64,000 nucleotides of DNA from Chitinophagales bacterium (GTDB taxonomy: Bacteria > Bacteroidota > Bacteroidia > Chitinophagales > Chitinophagaceae): positions 1 through 64,000 of the forward strand of contig JAATGQ010000155.1 of assembly GCA_015654595.1 (NCBI GenBank), written 5' to 3'. The notes beneath the pieces are model-generated. The model was not told the origin of the DNA, made no database searches, and saw only the letters and a list, made by a program, of their open reading frames with translations. Positions within the stretch are counted from its first letter, which is position 1. Each line of letters starts with the position of its first letter. The translations under genes and the position numbers were made by a program. Below are positions 8,336-17,131 of the stretch, piece by piece.

Positions 8336-9730
8336 ATGAATTCAATATTGTTATCGGCTATCTGGGGTATCGTCATGATGTTCAGCGGGGTGTTTACACA
8401 AAGTAAATCCGCCATCCGGTACACGGCAATTCTTGGCTTGATCCTGTTGCTACTGGTCACCTGTATGGATCTGGGAGGATGCCGGGTGGATATCAATGTC
8501 CACAAGATGCTTTATTTCGATACGTTTGGGATGTTGGGTAACAGTATTGCGTTTGCCAGCACGCTGATCTATGTGTTGTTGTCGGGTCGGGATATGGAGA
8601 AGGTGGGGCACAACCTGGCGGAGTACTTTGCGCTGGTGTTCTTTATCCTTTGCGGTCTTTCGATCGTAACGAGTTTCAATACACTGTTGATGTTGTTCCT
8701 GGGTATCGAGATCATGTCGATCCCCCTGTATATCCTTACGGGCAGCGACAAGCGTAATTTGAAGAGTAATGAGGCTTCGTTGAAATACTTCCTGATGGGA
8801 TCTTTTTCAACGGGGTTGATGTTGCTGGGGATTGCGTTGTTATATGGCGCGAGTTCTACGGGTACTTTCTTTATCGATGATCTCTGGGCCGGCAAGACTT
8901 CCTCTGAGCCTTTGTTCATGGCGGGTATCCTGCTGATGCTGGTGTCGATGGGATTCAAGGTGAGTGCGGCGCCTTTTCACTTCTGGACGCCGGATGCTTA
9001 TGATGGCGCGCCTACCGTGTTCACGTCCTTTATGGCTACGGTTGTCAAGGTTTCCATATTTGTGGGTTTTGTGCGTCTGTTTGACGAAGGTTTTGGGGCG
9101 AGCAAGGAGAAGTGGCAGCTTTTCGTGGCGTTGGTTACGGCGGCTACTTTGTTTATCGGGAACATTACGGCGGTATTCCAGCAGAGTGTCAAGCGGATGC
9201 TGGCTTATTCCAGTATTGCTCAGGCTGGTTTTATGTTATTGTCGCTGATGGCGTTGAACCAGGTTTCGAAGGAGGGTATTCTTCTGTATGCGGGGGCTTA
9301 TAGCCTTGCGACGATAGGGATCTTTGCGATCCTGATACGTATGAAGGATTATACTTTTGAAGGGTTTAATGGTTTGGCGAAGCAGCAGCCTGTTCTGGCT
9401 GCTACCTGTACGATCTTTCTTTTATCTCTGGCGGGGATACCACTGACAGGCGGATTTTTTGCTAAATATTACATGTTGTCTTCTGTCGTGGCTACGGGTC
9501 ATTATCTGTGGCTGGTCATTTTTGCGGTGCTTTGTGCGGCGGTCAGCGTTTATTACTATTTCCGGGTCATCCAGGCGATGTACTTCAAGGATGGTGATGG
9601 ATCGACCGAGGAGCAGCCGAGTGCTGGATTCAAGGGCCTGCTGGTTTTCGTAGCTGCGCTGATCCTGCTGTTGGGTATCTTCCCGCAGACCTTGTTGGAT
9701 CTGCTTTCCAAGATAGTTTATATCTATTAG
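8336..9730 (+). CDS. nuoN: NADH-quinone oxidoreductase subunit N
   Basis: Antiporter-like membrane subunit of complex I (ND2), the last gene of the operon. The 464-residue protein carries FLGIEIMSIPLYILTG, GFKVSAAPFHFWTPDAYDGA with the conserved lysine, and MLAYSSIAQAGFMLL. The helix number and length are normal for NuoN. It starts 21 bases after nuoM. Beyond it the composition stays GC-rich but coding stops and a short repeat-bearing spacer begins. Confidence 0.97.
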   Translation: MNSILLSAIWGIVMMFSGVFTQSKSAIRYTAILGLILLLLVTCMDLGGCRVDINVHKMLYFDTFGMLGNSIAFASTLIYVLLSGRDMEKVGHNLAEYFALVFFILCGLSIVTSFNTLLMLFLGIEIMSIPLYILTGSDKRNLKSNEASLKYFLMGSFSTGLMLLGIALLYGASSTGTFFIDDLWAGKTSSEPLFMAGILLMLVSMGFKVSAAPFHFWTPDAYDGAPTVFTSFMATVVKVSIFVGFVRLFDEGFGASKEKWQLFVALVTAATLFIGNITAVFQQSVKRMLAYSSIAQAGFMLLSLMALNQVSKEGILLYAGAYSLATIGIFAILIRMKDYTFEGFNGLAKQQPVLAATCTIFLLSLAGIPLTGGFFAKYYMLSSVVATGHYLWLVIFAVLCAAVSVYYYFRVIQAMYFKDGDGSTEEQPSAGFKGLLVFVAALILLLGIFPQTLLDLLSKIVYIY

Positions 9731-9754
9731 CCGCTGTGTGGGCGTGGCAGGGTG

Positions 9755-9889
9755 AGCTGGCAGGCTGGTTTGCGGCTGTTTGACGCGGCTGGCTGGTGGA
9801 CGCTCCTTGCACAGTTGTGCCGGGTTGACAGGCGCAACTTTTGCATAGCTGGCAGACTGGTTTGCGGCTGTTTGACGCGGCTGGCCTGG
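9755..9889. repeat. Two near-identical direct repeats after nuoN, with a hairpin between
   Basis: A segment beginning AGCTGGCAGRCTGGTTTGCG occurs at 9755-9796 and again at 9847-9889. The first 38 bases differ at one position. Between the copies, AGTTGTGCC (9813-9821) and GGCGCAACT (9831-9839) can pair with one mismatch. No gene fits the spacer (9731-9980). The duplication could be a small dispersed repeat family; the hairpin may act as the end of the nuo transcript, though no U-run follows it. Confidence 0.6.
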
Positions 9890-9980
9890 CTTAAGGATGC
9901 TTTGCGGGTGCAGCCGGGGATGCCTGTCGTTTTAGGCCTAATGCTTTGTGGTTCGGCCTGGGGGTTAGGCCGGAGGTAAC

Positions 9981-10011
9981 TTTGGCCGGTGACGCTTTTT
10001 CAGTATCTTGC
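9981..10011 (+). promoter_or_regulatory. Bacteroidota-type promoter for the FtsX permease
   Basis: TTTGG at 9981-9985 and TATCTTGC at 10004-10011, 18 bases apart, resemble the Bacteroidota -33 (TTTG) and -7 (TAnnTTTG) boxes, with one T missing in the -7. The ATG of the permease lies four bases further on, matching the layout seen before mnmE. This supports the ATG at 10016 over the upstream GTG. Confidence 0.45.
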
Positions 10012-10015
10012 TTCT

Positions 10016-11284
10016 ATGCGTTATGCAGACACTCTTTCTCTGGCTTTCCGGACGATACGTGGCAACCGGCTTCGAACGGGGATTACGGTCGCCATTATAG
10101 CCTTTGGTATCATGGCGTTGGTGGGTATTAATACAGCCATCGATGCGATGAAGCAGAAGTTCACCGAGAGTTTTTCGGCGATGGGGGCCAATGGGTTTAC
10201 GATCCATTACAAGAATTGGTTCAACTTTGGCCGGGACGAGGTGAAGTCGAGGCGGAAGGGTTTAAAGGAGAAGAAGTCGCAGGCGAACATTCCTATTTCC
10301 AGATTACAGGCGGAGACTTTTACAGGCAGGTATACTTTTCCTGCTACTGTTGCATTGAATATTACGGGGGCGACCGATGCGGTCGTAAGCATTGGAGATC
10401 GGAAGACGAATCCTAATATCCGGGTATTGGGCGGGGATGAGCATTATACCGAGCTCAACGGCTATAATCTGGCGGCTGGCCGGAATCTGAATCCGATGGA
10501 TATAGAGTCGGGGAGGAATGTTTGTCTGATCGGGAGTGATGTGGCGAAGAAATTCTTTGGGTCCAATCCCGATCTGCCGGTCGATAAGATGATCAACATC
10601 AACAACCTGCCTTTTCTGGTCATTGGGGTTTACGAATCGAAGGGGTCTACGTTGGGGATGAACTGGGATAATATCGTTGTCACTTCTTATAATAACGTGC
10701 GTCGCAATTTTACTTCCAATCCTAATGCTTCGTTTAATATCCAGGTGAAGGTGGCGGATGTGAAGTTGTTGGCGGCGGCTATCGATCAGGCGGAGGGCGT
10801 ATTTCGTCCGATACGGCGTCTCGACGTGACCGATGCAGATAATTTTACTATTGACAAGAGTGATAGTATGGTGTCGAGGTTGTTGAAAAACCTGAGTTTT
10901 ATAACGCTGAGTGCGGGGATCATCGGACTGATCACGTTGGTTGGCGCAGCGGTTGGGTTGATGAACATCATGCTGGTGGCTGTGACGGAGCGGACGAATG
11001 AGATCGGGTTGATCAAGGCGATAGGGGGGAGGAAGAAGAATGTGCGGCAGCAGTTCCTTTTCGAGTCGGTGTTGATCAGTCTTCTCGGAGCGGCTTTTGG
11101 CGTGTTTCTGGGCGTCATAGTCGGGAATGTATTTTCGCTGGTATTGTCGACTGGTTTTGTGGTCCCCTGGGGGTGGGTAGGAGGGGGCATCCTGATATGC
11201 AGTTTGGTTGGTTTGATGGCTGGTTTGTATCCGTCCTGGAAGGCTTCTCGTTTAAATCCGATAGAGGCTTTGCGTTATGAGTAG
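10016..11284 (+). CDS. FtsX/MacB-type ABC transporter permease
   Basis: Inner-membrane permease of the MacB/LolCE class, which moves substrates or lipoproteins across the envelope with a separate ATPase. It has one N-terminal transmembrane helix (about residues 20-40), a large periplasmic MacB core domain, then three C-terminal helices of the FtsX domain containing ERTNEIGLIKAIGGRKKNV. The length of 422 residues fits. I chose the ATG at 10016 because of the promoter-like boxes just upstream; a GTG at 9989 with GGAGG further upstream is the alternative. No ATPase gene is adjacent, so its partner must be elsewhere. Confidence 0.9.
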   Translation: MRYADTLSLAFRTIRGNRLRTGITVAIIAFGIMALVGINTAIDAMKQKFTESFSAMGANGFTIHYKNWFNFGRDEVKSRRKGLKEKKSQANIPISRLQAETFTGRYTFPATVALNITGATDAVVSIGDRKTNPNIRVLGGDEHYTELNGYNLAAGRNLNPMDIESGRNVCLIGSDVAKKFFGSNPDLPVDKMININNLPFLVIGVYESKGSTLGMNWDNIVVTSYNNVRRNFTSNPNASFNIQVKVADVKLLAAAIDQAEGVFRPIRRLDVTDADNFTIDKSDSMVSRLLKNLSFITLSAGIIGLITLVGAAVGLMNIMLVAVTERTNEIGLIKAIGGRKKNVRQQFLFESVLISLLGAAFGVFLGVIVGNVFSLVLSTGFVVPWGWVGGGILICSLVGLMAGLYPSWKASRLNPIEALRYE

Positions 11285-11565
11285 GTAAGTGCTCCTTGAA
11301 GACTATTCAAATGCTGTTACTTTTTCATTTATTAGTTAAATAATACTACGTCTCCATATGTGGTGTGCGTGGTGTGAAGTCCTTTGCCAGCTGGCTATGC
11401 AGGATATTTAGGATTTTTACTTTACGAAAAAAGCTTATCTTGTGTGGCCTATAAAAATTTTAGTTATCCAATTTCGTCTATCGAAAAGCTTTTTTCCTTA
11501 GAATTGTACAATCATTTTCTATTACATACTTCAATTTTTTTCAAAAACACTAAAAACAAACGATC
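11285..11565. other. AT-rich leader before exbB
   Basis: No credible gene is seen in these 281 bases. The last 100 bases are strongly AT-rich and precede the exbB ATG, so they probably contain the promoter and 5' leader of the exbB-exbD-exbD-tonB cluster. I cannot point to a clear -7 box. Confidence 0.35.
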
Positions 11566-12429
11566 ATGGCTGAAACAAGACCGACTGCAGCGACAGCAGC
11601 AAAAACCTCTACATCGTCCGTACAACCGAAGAGAAAGGGTAATTCTATTTCCTGGGTCGCACCGTTGGTGTGTATTATCGCTGGTTATGTTATCTGGAGA
11701 TTTATCATTGGCGCTGATTCAAACTTTACTCATCCCGATCCTAACGGTGGATTCTGGCCTAGCCAGGAAGGTGCAAAGGGTAACTTCCCTAAAATGTATC
11801 AGGGTGGTATCATCGTTCCGATCCTCATCGGCGCTTTCCTGACTGTATTGACTTTCGTTATCGAGCGTTTCATGACGATCTCTAAGGCGACTGGTACCGG
11901 TAATATCGCTGAGTTTATCCGTAAAGTACAATATCACCTGGCTAACAAGAACGTTGATGCTGCTATTGCTGAGTGCGACAAGCAAAAGGGTTCTGTAGGT
12001 AATGTGATGAAAGCAGGTCTGCGCAAATACAAAGAAATGATCACTACTGAACTGGATACTGAACAAAAAGTTATCGCTATCCAGAAAGAAGTAGAAGAAG
12101 CTACTGCACTTGAGCTGCCCATGCTGGAAAAGAATCTGGTATTCATCTCTACGATCGCTTCGGTTGCAACCCTGATGGGTCTGCTCGGTACGGTTATGGG
12201 TATGATCCGTTCGTTCTCTGCTCTTGGTGACAGCGGTGGTGGTGAAGCAGCTCAGAAGCTTTCACAAGGTATCTCTGAGGCCCTGTACAATACCGCATTG
12301 GGTATCGGTACATCTGCTATCTCTATCATCATGTACAATATCTTCACAACGAAGATCGACGGTATCACTTATGGTATCGATGAAAGTGGTTTTACGCTGA
12401 CTCAGAGCTTTGCTTCTTTGTATAAGTAA
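11566..12429 (+). CDS. exbB: MotA/TolQ/ExbB proton channel family protein
   Basis: Inner-membrane proton channel that, with ExbD, uses proton-motive force to energise TonB. The 287-residue protein has a hydrophilic start, helices at about residues 30-45 and 85-105, a long cytoplasmic loop, and two further helices. The second of these includes VATLMGLLGTVMGMIRSFSAL, matching the MotA/TolQ/ExbB signature (segment quoted starts at VATLM, ends at RSF). It has the N-terminal extension usual in Bacteroidota. It heads a cluster with two exbD genes and tonB, which serves the many SusC-type receptors in this genome. Confidence 0.93.
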   Translation: MAETRPTAATAAKTSTSSVQPKRKGNSISWVAPLVCIIAGYVIWRFIIGADSNFTHPDPNGGFWPSQEGAKGNFPKMYQGGIIVPILIGAFLTVLTFVIERFMTISKATGTGNIAEFIRKVQYHLANKNVDAAIAECDKQKGSVGNVMKAGLRKYKEMITTELDTEQKVIAIQKEVEEATALELPMLEKNLVFISTIASVATLMGLLGTVMGMIRSFSALGDSGGGEAAQKLSQGISEALYNTALGIGTSAISIIMYNIFTTKIDGITYGIDESGFTLTQSFASLYK

Positions 12430-12621
12430 GCAAGGGATTCCTGGGCTTAAAGGGCCAGAAATGGCGGCATTTTATCGGCATTCTCTGTTGTAGAAATGTT
12501 AAAATTAAGCCAGGAGTTTGTGGAAAAACGGACGGAAGGAGTCTCAATAAGGTAGTAGAAAATTATTGTAGGATTTCCTGACGTAGGAAGAAAAGCTTTC
12601 AAATAACCAAATTTTTAAATT

Positions 12622-13296
12622 ATGCCAAGGGCCAAAATACCACGCAAATCAACGAATATCGACATGACTGCCATGTGCGACGTTGCGTTCCTGCTTTTGT
12701 CCTTTTTCATCCTGGTGGCAAAGTTCAAGCCGAGTGAAGCGCTTGCGGTTGTGACTCCGAATTCGGTGTCCTCCAAGATCGCTCCGGATAAGGACGTTGT
12801 ACTGGTGACGATGGATAAGGAAGGGAAGGTATATTTCAGCGTGAGTGACAACAACAAGGATGAGAAGCAGGGGATCATAGATGGGGTGAACAGCCTCAAG
12901 AACCTGGGTCTCACCGATGCAGAGAAAAAAGCATTTGTAAATAATCCCACCGCTTATATCGGGGTTCCATTCAGCCAGCTGAAGGGTTTGCTCGATCTGC
13001 CTGCTGACGGATGGAAGGGTATCAAGATGCCTGGAATTCCTGTCACTGACAGCACGAACAATGAGCTGAGAGATTGGGTAGCTGCCTCTGTTACCGCTTT
13101 CCAGGGTACTAAGATGAACCTGCTGGTAAAGGGTGATGATGCTGCTAAGTACCCTGCTTTCCAGGGTGTTATCTGGGCGTTCAAGAAGAATGATCAGCTG
13201 AAGTTCCAGTTGGTTACGAATCCTGTAGGCGCTCCTGTGGGTTCTGAGCTGGACAAGCTGCAGCAGAAGACGGGCAGCAAGAGTTCCGAGCAGTAG
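12622..13296 (+). CDS. exbD: ExbD/TolR family protein (first copy)
   Basis: Partner of ExbB in the proton channel. A single N-terminal transmembrane helix follows the motif IDMTAMCDVAFLLLSFFILV, in which the conserved aspartate (D in MCDVAF) would be the protonatable residue. The rest is periplasmic. At 224 residues it is longer than E. coli ExbD (141) but normal for Bacteroidota. It lies 192 bases after exbB. Confidence 0.92.
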   Translation: MPRAKIPRKSTNIDMTAMCDVAFLLLSFFILVAKFKPSEALAVVTPNSVSSKIAPDKDVVLVTMDKEGKVYFSVSDNNKDEKQGIIDGVNSLKNLGLTDAEKKAFVNNPTAYIGVPFSQLKGLLDLPADGWKGIKMPGIPVTDSTNNELRDWVAASVTAFQGTKMNLLVKGDDAAKYPAFQGVIWAFKKNDQLKFQLVTNPVGAPVGSELDKLQQKTGSKSSEQ

Positions 13297-13472
13297 TTTT
13301 CGTTCCTGGCGCCAGATGTCCGGGAAATGGGTTCAGATGGTGGCATCATCCCTCACAAGTTGTTAAGGCCCAATGAATTAATTGAGGTATGACACATGAG
13401 AAAACTACCCCTGGACAATGGTAAAGGACGGAGACGGTTTAAATTTTAGTAACTTTAAAAAAGCTATTTGTT

Positions 13473-14006
13473 ATGGCAGAAGTGGATACCTCAGGCGGTG
13501 GCGGTCATAAAAAGGGCCCCGGCGTCAAGAAGGGTAAAAAGTTGTCTACCAGGATCGATTTGACTCCTATGGTGGACTTGGGTTTCCTGCTCATTACATT
13601 CTTTATTTTCACCACCACGATGAGCCAGGCTACGGCCATGAAGCTGAATCTGCCGAAGGATGTACAAGATCCTAACCAGCAGAACAAGCTGAAGGAGTCG
13701 GCGGCTTTTACGGTGATGCCTTCCAAGGCGAATCAGGTTTATTACTACGAGGGCCTGGATCCTTCCAAAGTACAGGCTTCCGATTTCAAGCATATCCGGG
13801 ATATCATCCTGGACAAGAAGCGGAGGACTGACCCTAAGGATTTCATGGTGATCATTAAGCCCACCCAGGATGCGACGTATAAAAATACTGTTGACATGCT
13901 GGATGAGATGAAGATCGACGCAGTAGACCGTTATGCTCTGGTTGATATCACGCCTGACGAATACAAATTCGTTTCGGCTACCGAGCAGGCTAATGGGGTA
14001 AAATAA
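13473..14006 (+). CDS. exbD: ExbD/TolR family protein (second copy)
   Basis: Second ExbD-type subunit. The helix region reads RIDLTPMVDLGFLLITFFIF, with the conserved aspartate in MVDLGF. The protein has 177 residues and a Gly/Lys-rich N-terminus. Two different ExbD proteins beside one ExbB are common in Bacteroidota and may form a mixed channel. The spacer of 176 bases before it holds no visible gene. Confidence 0.92.
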   Translation: MAEVDTSGGGGHKKGPGVKKGKKLSTRIDLTPMVDLGFLLITFFIFTTTMSQATAMKLNLPKDVQDPNQQNKLKESAAFTVMPSKANQVYYYEGLDPSKVQASDFKHIRDIILDKKRRTDPKDFMVIIKPTQDATYKNTVDMLDEMKIDAVDRYALVDITPDEYKFVSATEQANGVK

Positions 14007-14096
14007 AAATCGTCCGGGTTTATGGAATCCGGTTCGGAGCGAATCTAATAGTTGTGGCCGGGTTGCCGGGTCAATAACCAAACAAATTTTTTCATA

Positions 14097-14927
14097 ATGG
14101 AAGTCAACAAAATACTAAACGCCGATTTCCTTGATATCCTTTTCGAAGGGAAAAACAAGGACTACGGCGCTTACGAACTGCGCAAGACCTACAACTCCCG
14201 CCTGATCAAGGCGATCATGGGCACTGCGATCGTTATCCTGTTGCTTTTCATTGCTTACTTTGTAAGCAATCTGAAGGGGGAAACGAAGAAGCAGGCCATG
14301 GTTGTACAGGATGTTCAGCTGCAGGACGTTGTAGAAGAAAAGAAAAATGAGCCGCCGCCTCCGCCTCCGCCGAAGGTTGAGCCGCCAAAGGTAGAAATGG
14401 CCAAATTCACGCCTCCTAAAATCGTAAAGGATAATGAGGTAAAGGAAGAAGATAAGCCACCACCACAAGAAAAGCTGGAAGACACCAAGATTGGTACTGT
14501 TAACCAGGAAGGTATAAAGGATGAAGGTATCACGGCTCCTCCCGTTTCTGACGGTGGTAAAGGGGTTGTGGAAGCGCCGAAGAAAGAGGAAGAAGACTAC
14601 GACAAGACCTTTACGAAGGTGGAAATCGAGTCTGAGTTCCCCGGTGGTGCAGGCGCCTGGTTGCGTTATCTGAACAAGAACCTGCGTTATCCTGACGACG
14701 CGGTGAACAATGAGATCCAGGGTACCGTTGTGGTACAGTTCATCGTGGATAAAGAAGGTAATGTGAGTGATGTTCAGGCGATCAGTGGTCCTGAATCTGG
14801 TGGTCTTCGCGAAGAAGCTGTTCGTGTAATCAAGAAGAGTGGTAAATGGACTCCTGCCGTTCAGAATGGTCGTCAGGTTAAGTCTTACAAGAAGCAGCCG
14901 ATCGTGTTTAAGCTCGAAGCGCAGTAA
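14097..14927 (+). CDS. tonB: TonB family energy transducer
   Basis: Transmits energy from ExbBD to outer-membrane receptors. Order of parts: a cytoplasmic N-terminus with FEGKNKDYGAYELRKTYN, a transmembrane helix at about residues 41-60, a Pro/Lys/Glu-rich periplasm-spanning stretch (EPPPPPPPKVEPPKVE), and a C-terminal TonB domain with FPGGAGAWLRYLNKNL and VQFIVDKEGNVSDVQAISGP. I chose the ATG at 14097 since the N-terminus then matches the paralogue at 16138; the extra 15 codons upstream are not alike. It closes the exb operon and is followed by a terminator. Confidence 0.94.
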   Translation: MEVNKILNADFLDILFEGKNKDYGAYELRKTYNSRLIKAIMGTAIVILLLFIAYFVSNLKGETKKQAMVVQDVQLQDVVEEKKNEPPPPPPPKVEPPKVEMAKFTPPKIVKDNEVKEEDKPPPQEKLEDTKIGTVNQEGIKDEGITAPPVSDGGKGVVEAPKKEEEDYDKTFTKVEIESEFPGGAGAWLRYLNKNLRYPDDAVNNEIQGTVVVQFIVDKEGNVSDVQAISGPESGGLREEAVRVIKKSGKWTPAVQNGRQVKSYKKQPIVFKLEAQ

Positions 14928-14948
14928 GCTTTATTGAATAGATTGTAA

Positions 14949-14983
14949 AATCCTCTCCAGACGGAGAGGATTTTTTTTTTGCT
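14949..14983 (+). terminator. Rho-independent terminator after tonB
   Basis: AATCCTCTCC (14949-14958), loop AGAC, GGAGAGGATT (14963-14972), then an unbroken T-run to 14980. A perfect 10-base-pair stem with a U-tract 20 bases after the tonB stop. Confidence 0.9.
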
Positions 14984-15074
14984 TTTTTTCTGAGGTTAGG
15001 CTTTTTAGGCTTTCGGTTCTGGGTTTTGAGGCTATGGATGGTTTGGGCGGCTCGCCGTTTGACGGGTGCTTTTC

Positions 15075-15484
15075 GGCTCGTGGTTTGGCTAGTGTTGAGG
15101 GGGCGGCTCTTTTTGTGTTTGGGCCGTGGGGCAGCGTATGACGCTGAATGCTTGGGGCGCAGGGCCGCGTATGACGCTGCATGCTTAGCCGCAGGGCAGC
15201 GTGTCATGCTGCATGTTTGGGGCGAGGCCGCGAGGCATGACCGCTCCGGCGCTGCGCATTCCTGTGATTGGGCGGTGGAATTTTGTTGGGCCGACGTTTG
15301 ATCGGCGAAGGGAGATTGCCAGGCGATCCATGCGAGGCGCCTTGCCCGGCATGCCTCGCGGCCTTGGTCGCTGAGGGGCAGGTTTTAGGTTTTGGGCAGC
15401 GGAGTGACGGGGGTGTTTTTTTGCGAGGTTGAGGTTTTGGGGCTCGCGGTTTGGCTCGGGCTGAGGAAGTCGGCTCTTTTTTGT
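15075..15484. repeat. Repeat-filled non-coding island between the two tonB genes
   Basis: The 868 bases from 14928 to 15795 hold no convincing gene. Three kinds of repeat are seen. A degenerate direct repeat starting GGCTCGYGGTTTGGCT lies at 15075-15116 and 15441-15484. Three imperfect tandem units of 32-33 bases, sharing TATGACGCTG-CATGCTT, lie at 15127-15223. A perfect 14-base inverted repeat, GGCCGCGAGGCATG at 15226-15239 and its complement at 15350-15363, encloses 110 bases. The stretch is GC-rich and T-rich on +, unlike the flanking genes. It may be a decayed repeat element or a structured RNA; I see no proof of either. Confidence 0.6.
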
Positions 15485-15538
15485 AAGGTCGGTGCAGCAA
15501 GGAAGTTTCGGGCTGCTATAGCTGATTTGAAAAAAGTG

Positions 15539-15682
15539 ATGTTATTAAATAAAAATGAAAAAAATAACATTTTGGGGCGCTTTGGAACGGGGAAATAAGG
15601 GAGATTCAGTGGATTTAAGCGGAGCCTGGTCTTGATAGGGTAATTTTTGATGTTATTATTTTCAGCAAAATTTAATAACATC
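15539..15682. promoter_or_regulatory. Two GTTATT/AATAAC palindromes, like the abiE operator sites
   Basis: ATGTTATT (15539-15546) pairs with AATAACAT (15563-15570), and GATGTTATTA (15649-15658) pairs perfectly with TAATAACATC (15673-15682). The same GTTATT/AATAAC half-sites appear four times in front of the AbiE antitoxin gene at 19282-19333. They may be binding sites for the antitoxin or leftovers of another such promoter. No toxin or antitoxin gene follows here. Confidence 0.4.
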
Positions 15683-15795
15683 CATTTTGTTGGTTTAGCA
15701 TGGATGCGTGAGAGTGTTATGTGTTTTGTTGTGTTTTGTTGTGGTTTTGTCTGTGGAAATTGGATGACTCCTGCATCTATTGTAAAAATGGCCTT

Positions 15796-16017
15796 ATGTC
15801 GGATAACAGACTGCTGATGACTTGGGCGGCTGCGCTTTTAGTGGCGAGTGTTGGATTGGGGTGGTATGGGAAAAGCCGGGCTTTTACTGAATTGCCTTCA
15901 TTTCCCGCAGGTACTGCGGCTCCTGTATTTACTGTGCTTCCTGCGTCTCCTACTGTGGTGGAGGATAGCATTGGAATGCAAGTGTCAAGTGATTCGGCTG
16001 TAAGACAAGTAAAGTAG
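15796..16017 (+). CDS. Small hypothetical membrane-anchored protein
   Basis: From the ATG at 15796 the product has 73 residues, with one hydrophobic segment (about 8-22, TWAAALLVASVGLGW) and a Pro/Ser/Thr-rich outer part. It could be a signal-anchored periplasmic peptide. It is followed by a clear terminator and then by the second tonB, which supports it as a real transcript. No family is recognised. A longer reading from 15721 is possible but begins in the T-rich repeat DNA and looks less natural. Confidence 0.45.
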   Translation: MSDNRLLMTWAAALLVASVGLGWYGKSRAFTELPSFPAGTAAPVFTVLPASPTVVEDSIGMQVSSDSAVRQVK

Positions 16018-16040
16018 TGTTAGTTGTATAGTTTGCTCTG

Positions 16041-16072
16041 ATCCTTTTGCTTTTGCGAAAGGATTTTTTATT
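16041..16072 (+). terminator. Rho-independent terminator before the second tonB
   Basis: ATCCTTT (16041-16047) and AAAGGAT (16058-16064) form a stem with a loop of ten bases, followed by a T-rich run. It separates the small membrane protein gene from tonB. Confidence 0.75.
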
Positions 16073-16137
16073 TTCGTGTGTTCATTTACGTTATGGAAAC
16101 GATCTGCTCTTGCGTCTTTATAACAAACAACTTACTT

Positions 16138-16977
16138 ATGGAGTCGAACAAGATCTTACAATCGGATGTCCTCGACATTTTGTTCGAGGGTAAGAATAAG
16201 GAGTACGGCGCTTATCAGTTGCGCAAGACGTATAATAGGCGGCTGGTGCGAGCGATCGCTGGAACAATTGGCATTGTCCTATTGGTGTTTTTAAGCAGCT
16301 GGATAACGATTCATCGGCACAAGGATAAGACAGGCCTGCTCGTCGATGGTACTGTTAACCTTGCACCGCCGCCTGCGGAACCACCTCAGCCTGCTCCTCC
16401 TCCGCCCCCGCCCCCTCCGTTGAAGGCTCCGCCGCCACAGATCGAAACGAAGCAATTTACGCCCCCCAAGCTGGTTAAGGAGGATGTACCTGAAGATGAG
16501 AAGCCTCCGATCCAGGATGACCTCAAAGACGTGAAGATAGGAACAGTTAATCAGAAAGGAACGATAGACGACGGTACGGTAGCCGGGCCGACAGCCCCGG
16601 CCGGTGACGGAGGAAAGGGGGTGATCGAAGAGCCGAAAAAGAAAGACGATGACGGGATCGTGATGGTGGTTGAAATAGAGTCTTCTTTTCCTGGCGGACT
16701 GGCTGCCTGGCAGCGGTTTTTGAACAAGAACCTGCGTATGCCGGACGACGCCTTGAATAATGAGATCCAAGGCACGGTCATAGTGCAATTCATTGTCGAT
16801 AAGGAAGGCAATGTAAGCGACGTGCAGGCCATTAGCGGCCCTGAAGGGGGCGGATTGAGGGAAGAGGCGATACGGGTGATCAAGAAGAGCGGAAAGTGGG
16901 TCCCTGCAGTGCAGAATGGGACGCATGTGAAGTCCTATAAGCGGCAGCCGATAAAGTTTTTGATCGGGAATGAATAA
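16138..16977 (+). CDS. TonB family protein, second paralogue
   Basis: Paralogue of the TonB at 14097, with the same build: N-terminal FEGKNKEYGAYQLRKTYN, a transmembrane helix near residues 42-60, a Pro-rich spacer with a run of eight prolines and alanines, and a C-terminal TonB domain with FPGGLAAWQRFLNKNLRMP and VQFIVDKEGNVSDVQAISGP. It has 279 residues from the ATG at 16138. It has no exb partners of its own and lies alone between two terminator-bounded regions, so it probably shares ExbBD or acts with a subset of receptors. The close identity of the C-terminal domains suggests a recent duplication. Confidence 0.9.
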   Translation: MESNKILQSDVLDILFEGKNKEYGAYQLRKTYNRRLVRAIAGTIGIVLLVFLSSWITIHRHKDKTGLLVDGTVNLAPPPAEPPQPAPPPPPPPPLKAPPPQIETKQFTPPKLVKEDVPEDEKPPIQDDLKDVKIGTVNQKGTIDDGTVAGPTAPAGDGGKGVIEEPKKKDDDGIVMVVEIESSFPGGLAAWQRFLNKNLRMPDDALNNEIQGTVIVQFIVDKEGNVSDVQAISGPEGGGLREEAIRVIKKSGKWVPAVQNGTHVKSYKRQPIKFLIGNE

Positions 16978-17119
16978 GACGCTGCCGTCCATTAGACGGA
17001 ATTGACGCCGGGATGATGGGACGTACAAGCCGGTTTGCGGAGTGTGGCGACGCTGGAAGCTGGTGATAATGGGCCGATTTGTGGGTTTACGCCCTAGGAT
17101 CGGCCTCGCTTTTTCCGCT

Positions 17120-17128
17120 TATCTTTGC
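17120..17128 (+). promoter_or_regulatory. Bacteroidota -7 box before mnmE
   Basis: TATCTTTGC matches the TAnnTTTG consensus and ends three bases before the ATG of mnmE. It sets the start at 17132 and implies a very short or absent leader. A clear -33 box is not seen. Confidence 0.6.
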
Positions 17129-17131
17129 CGG

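Noticed and set aside
15127-15223. Tandem units of 32-33 bases as a CRISPR array
   Set aside because: The units are adjacent with no spacers, are imperfect, and no cas gene is near.
15204-15500. Minus-strand frames in the repeat island
   Set aside because: The translations are Pro/Lys/Arg-rich low-complexity strings that follow the repeats, with no start signal.
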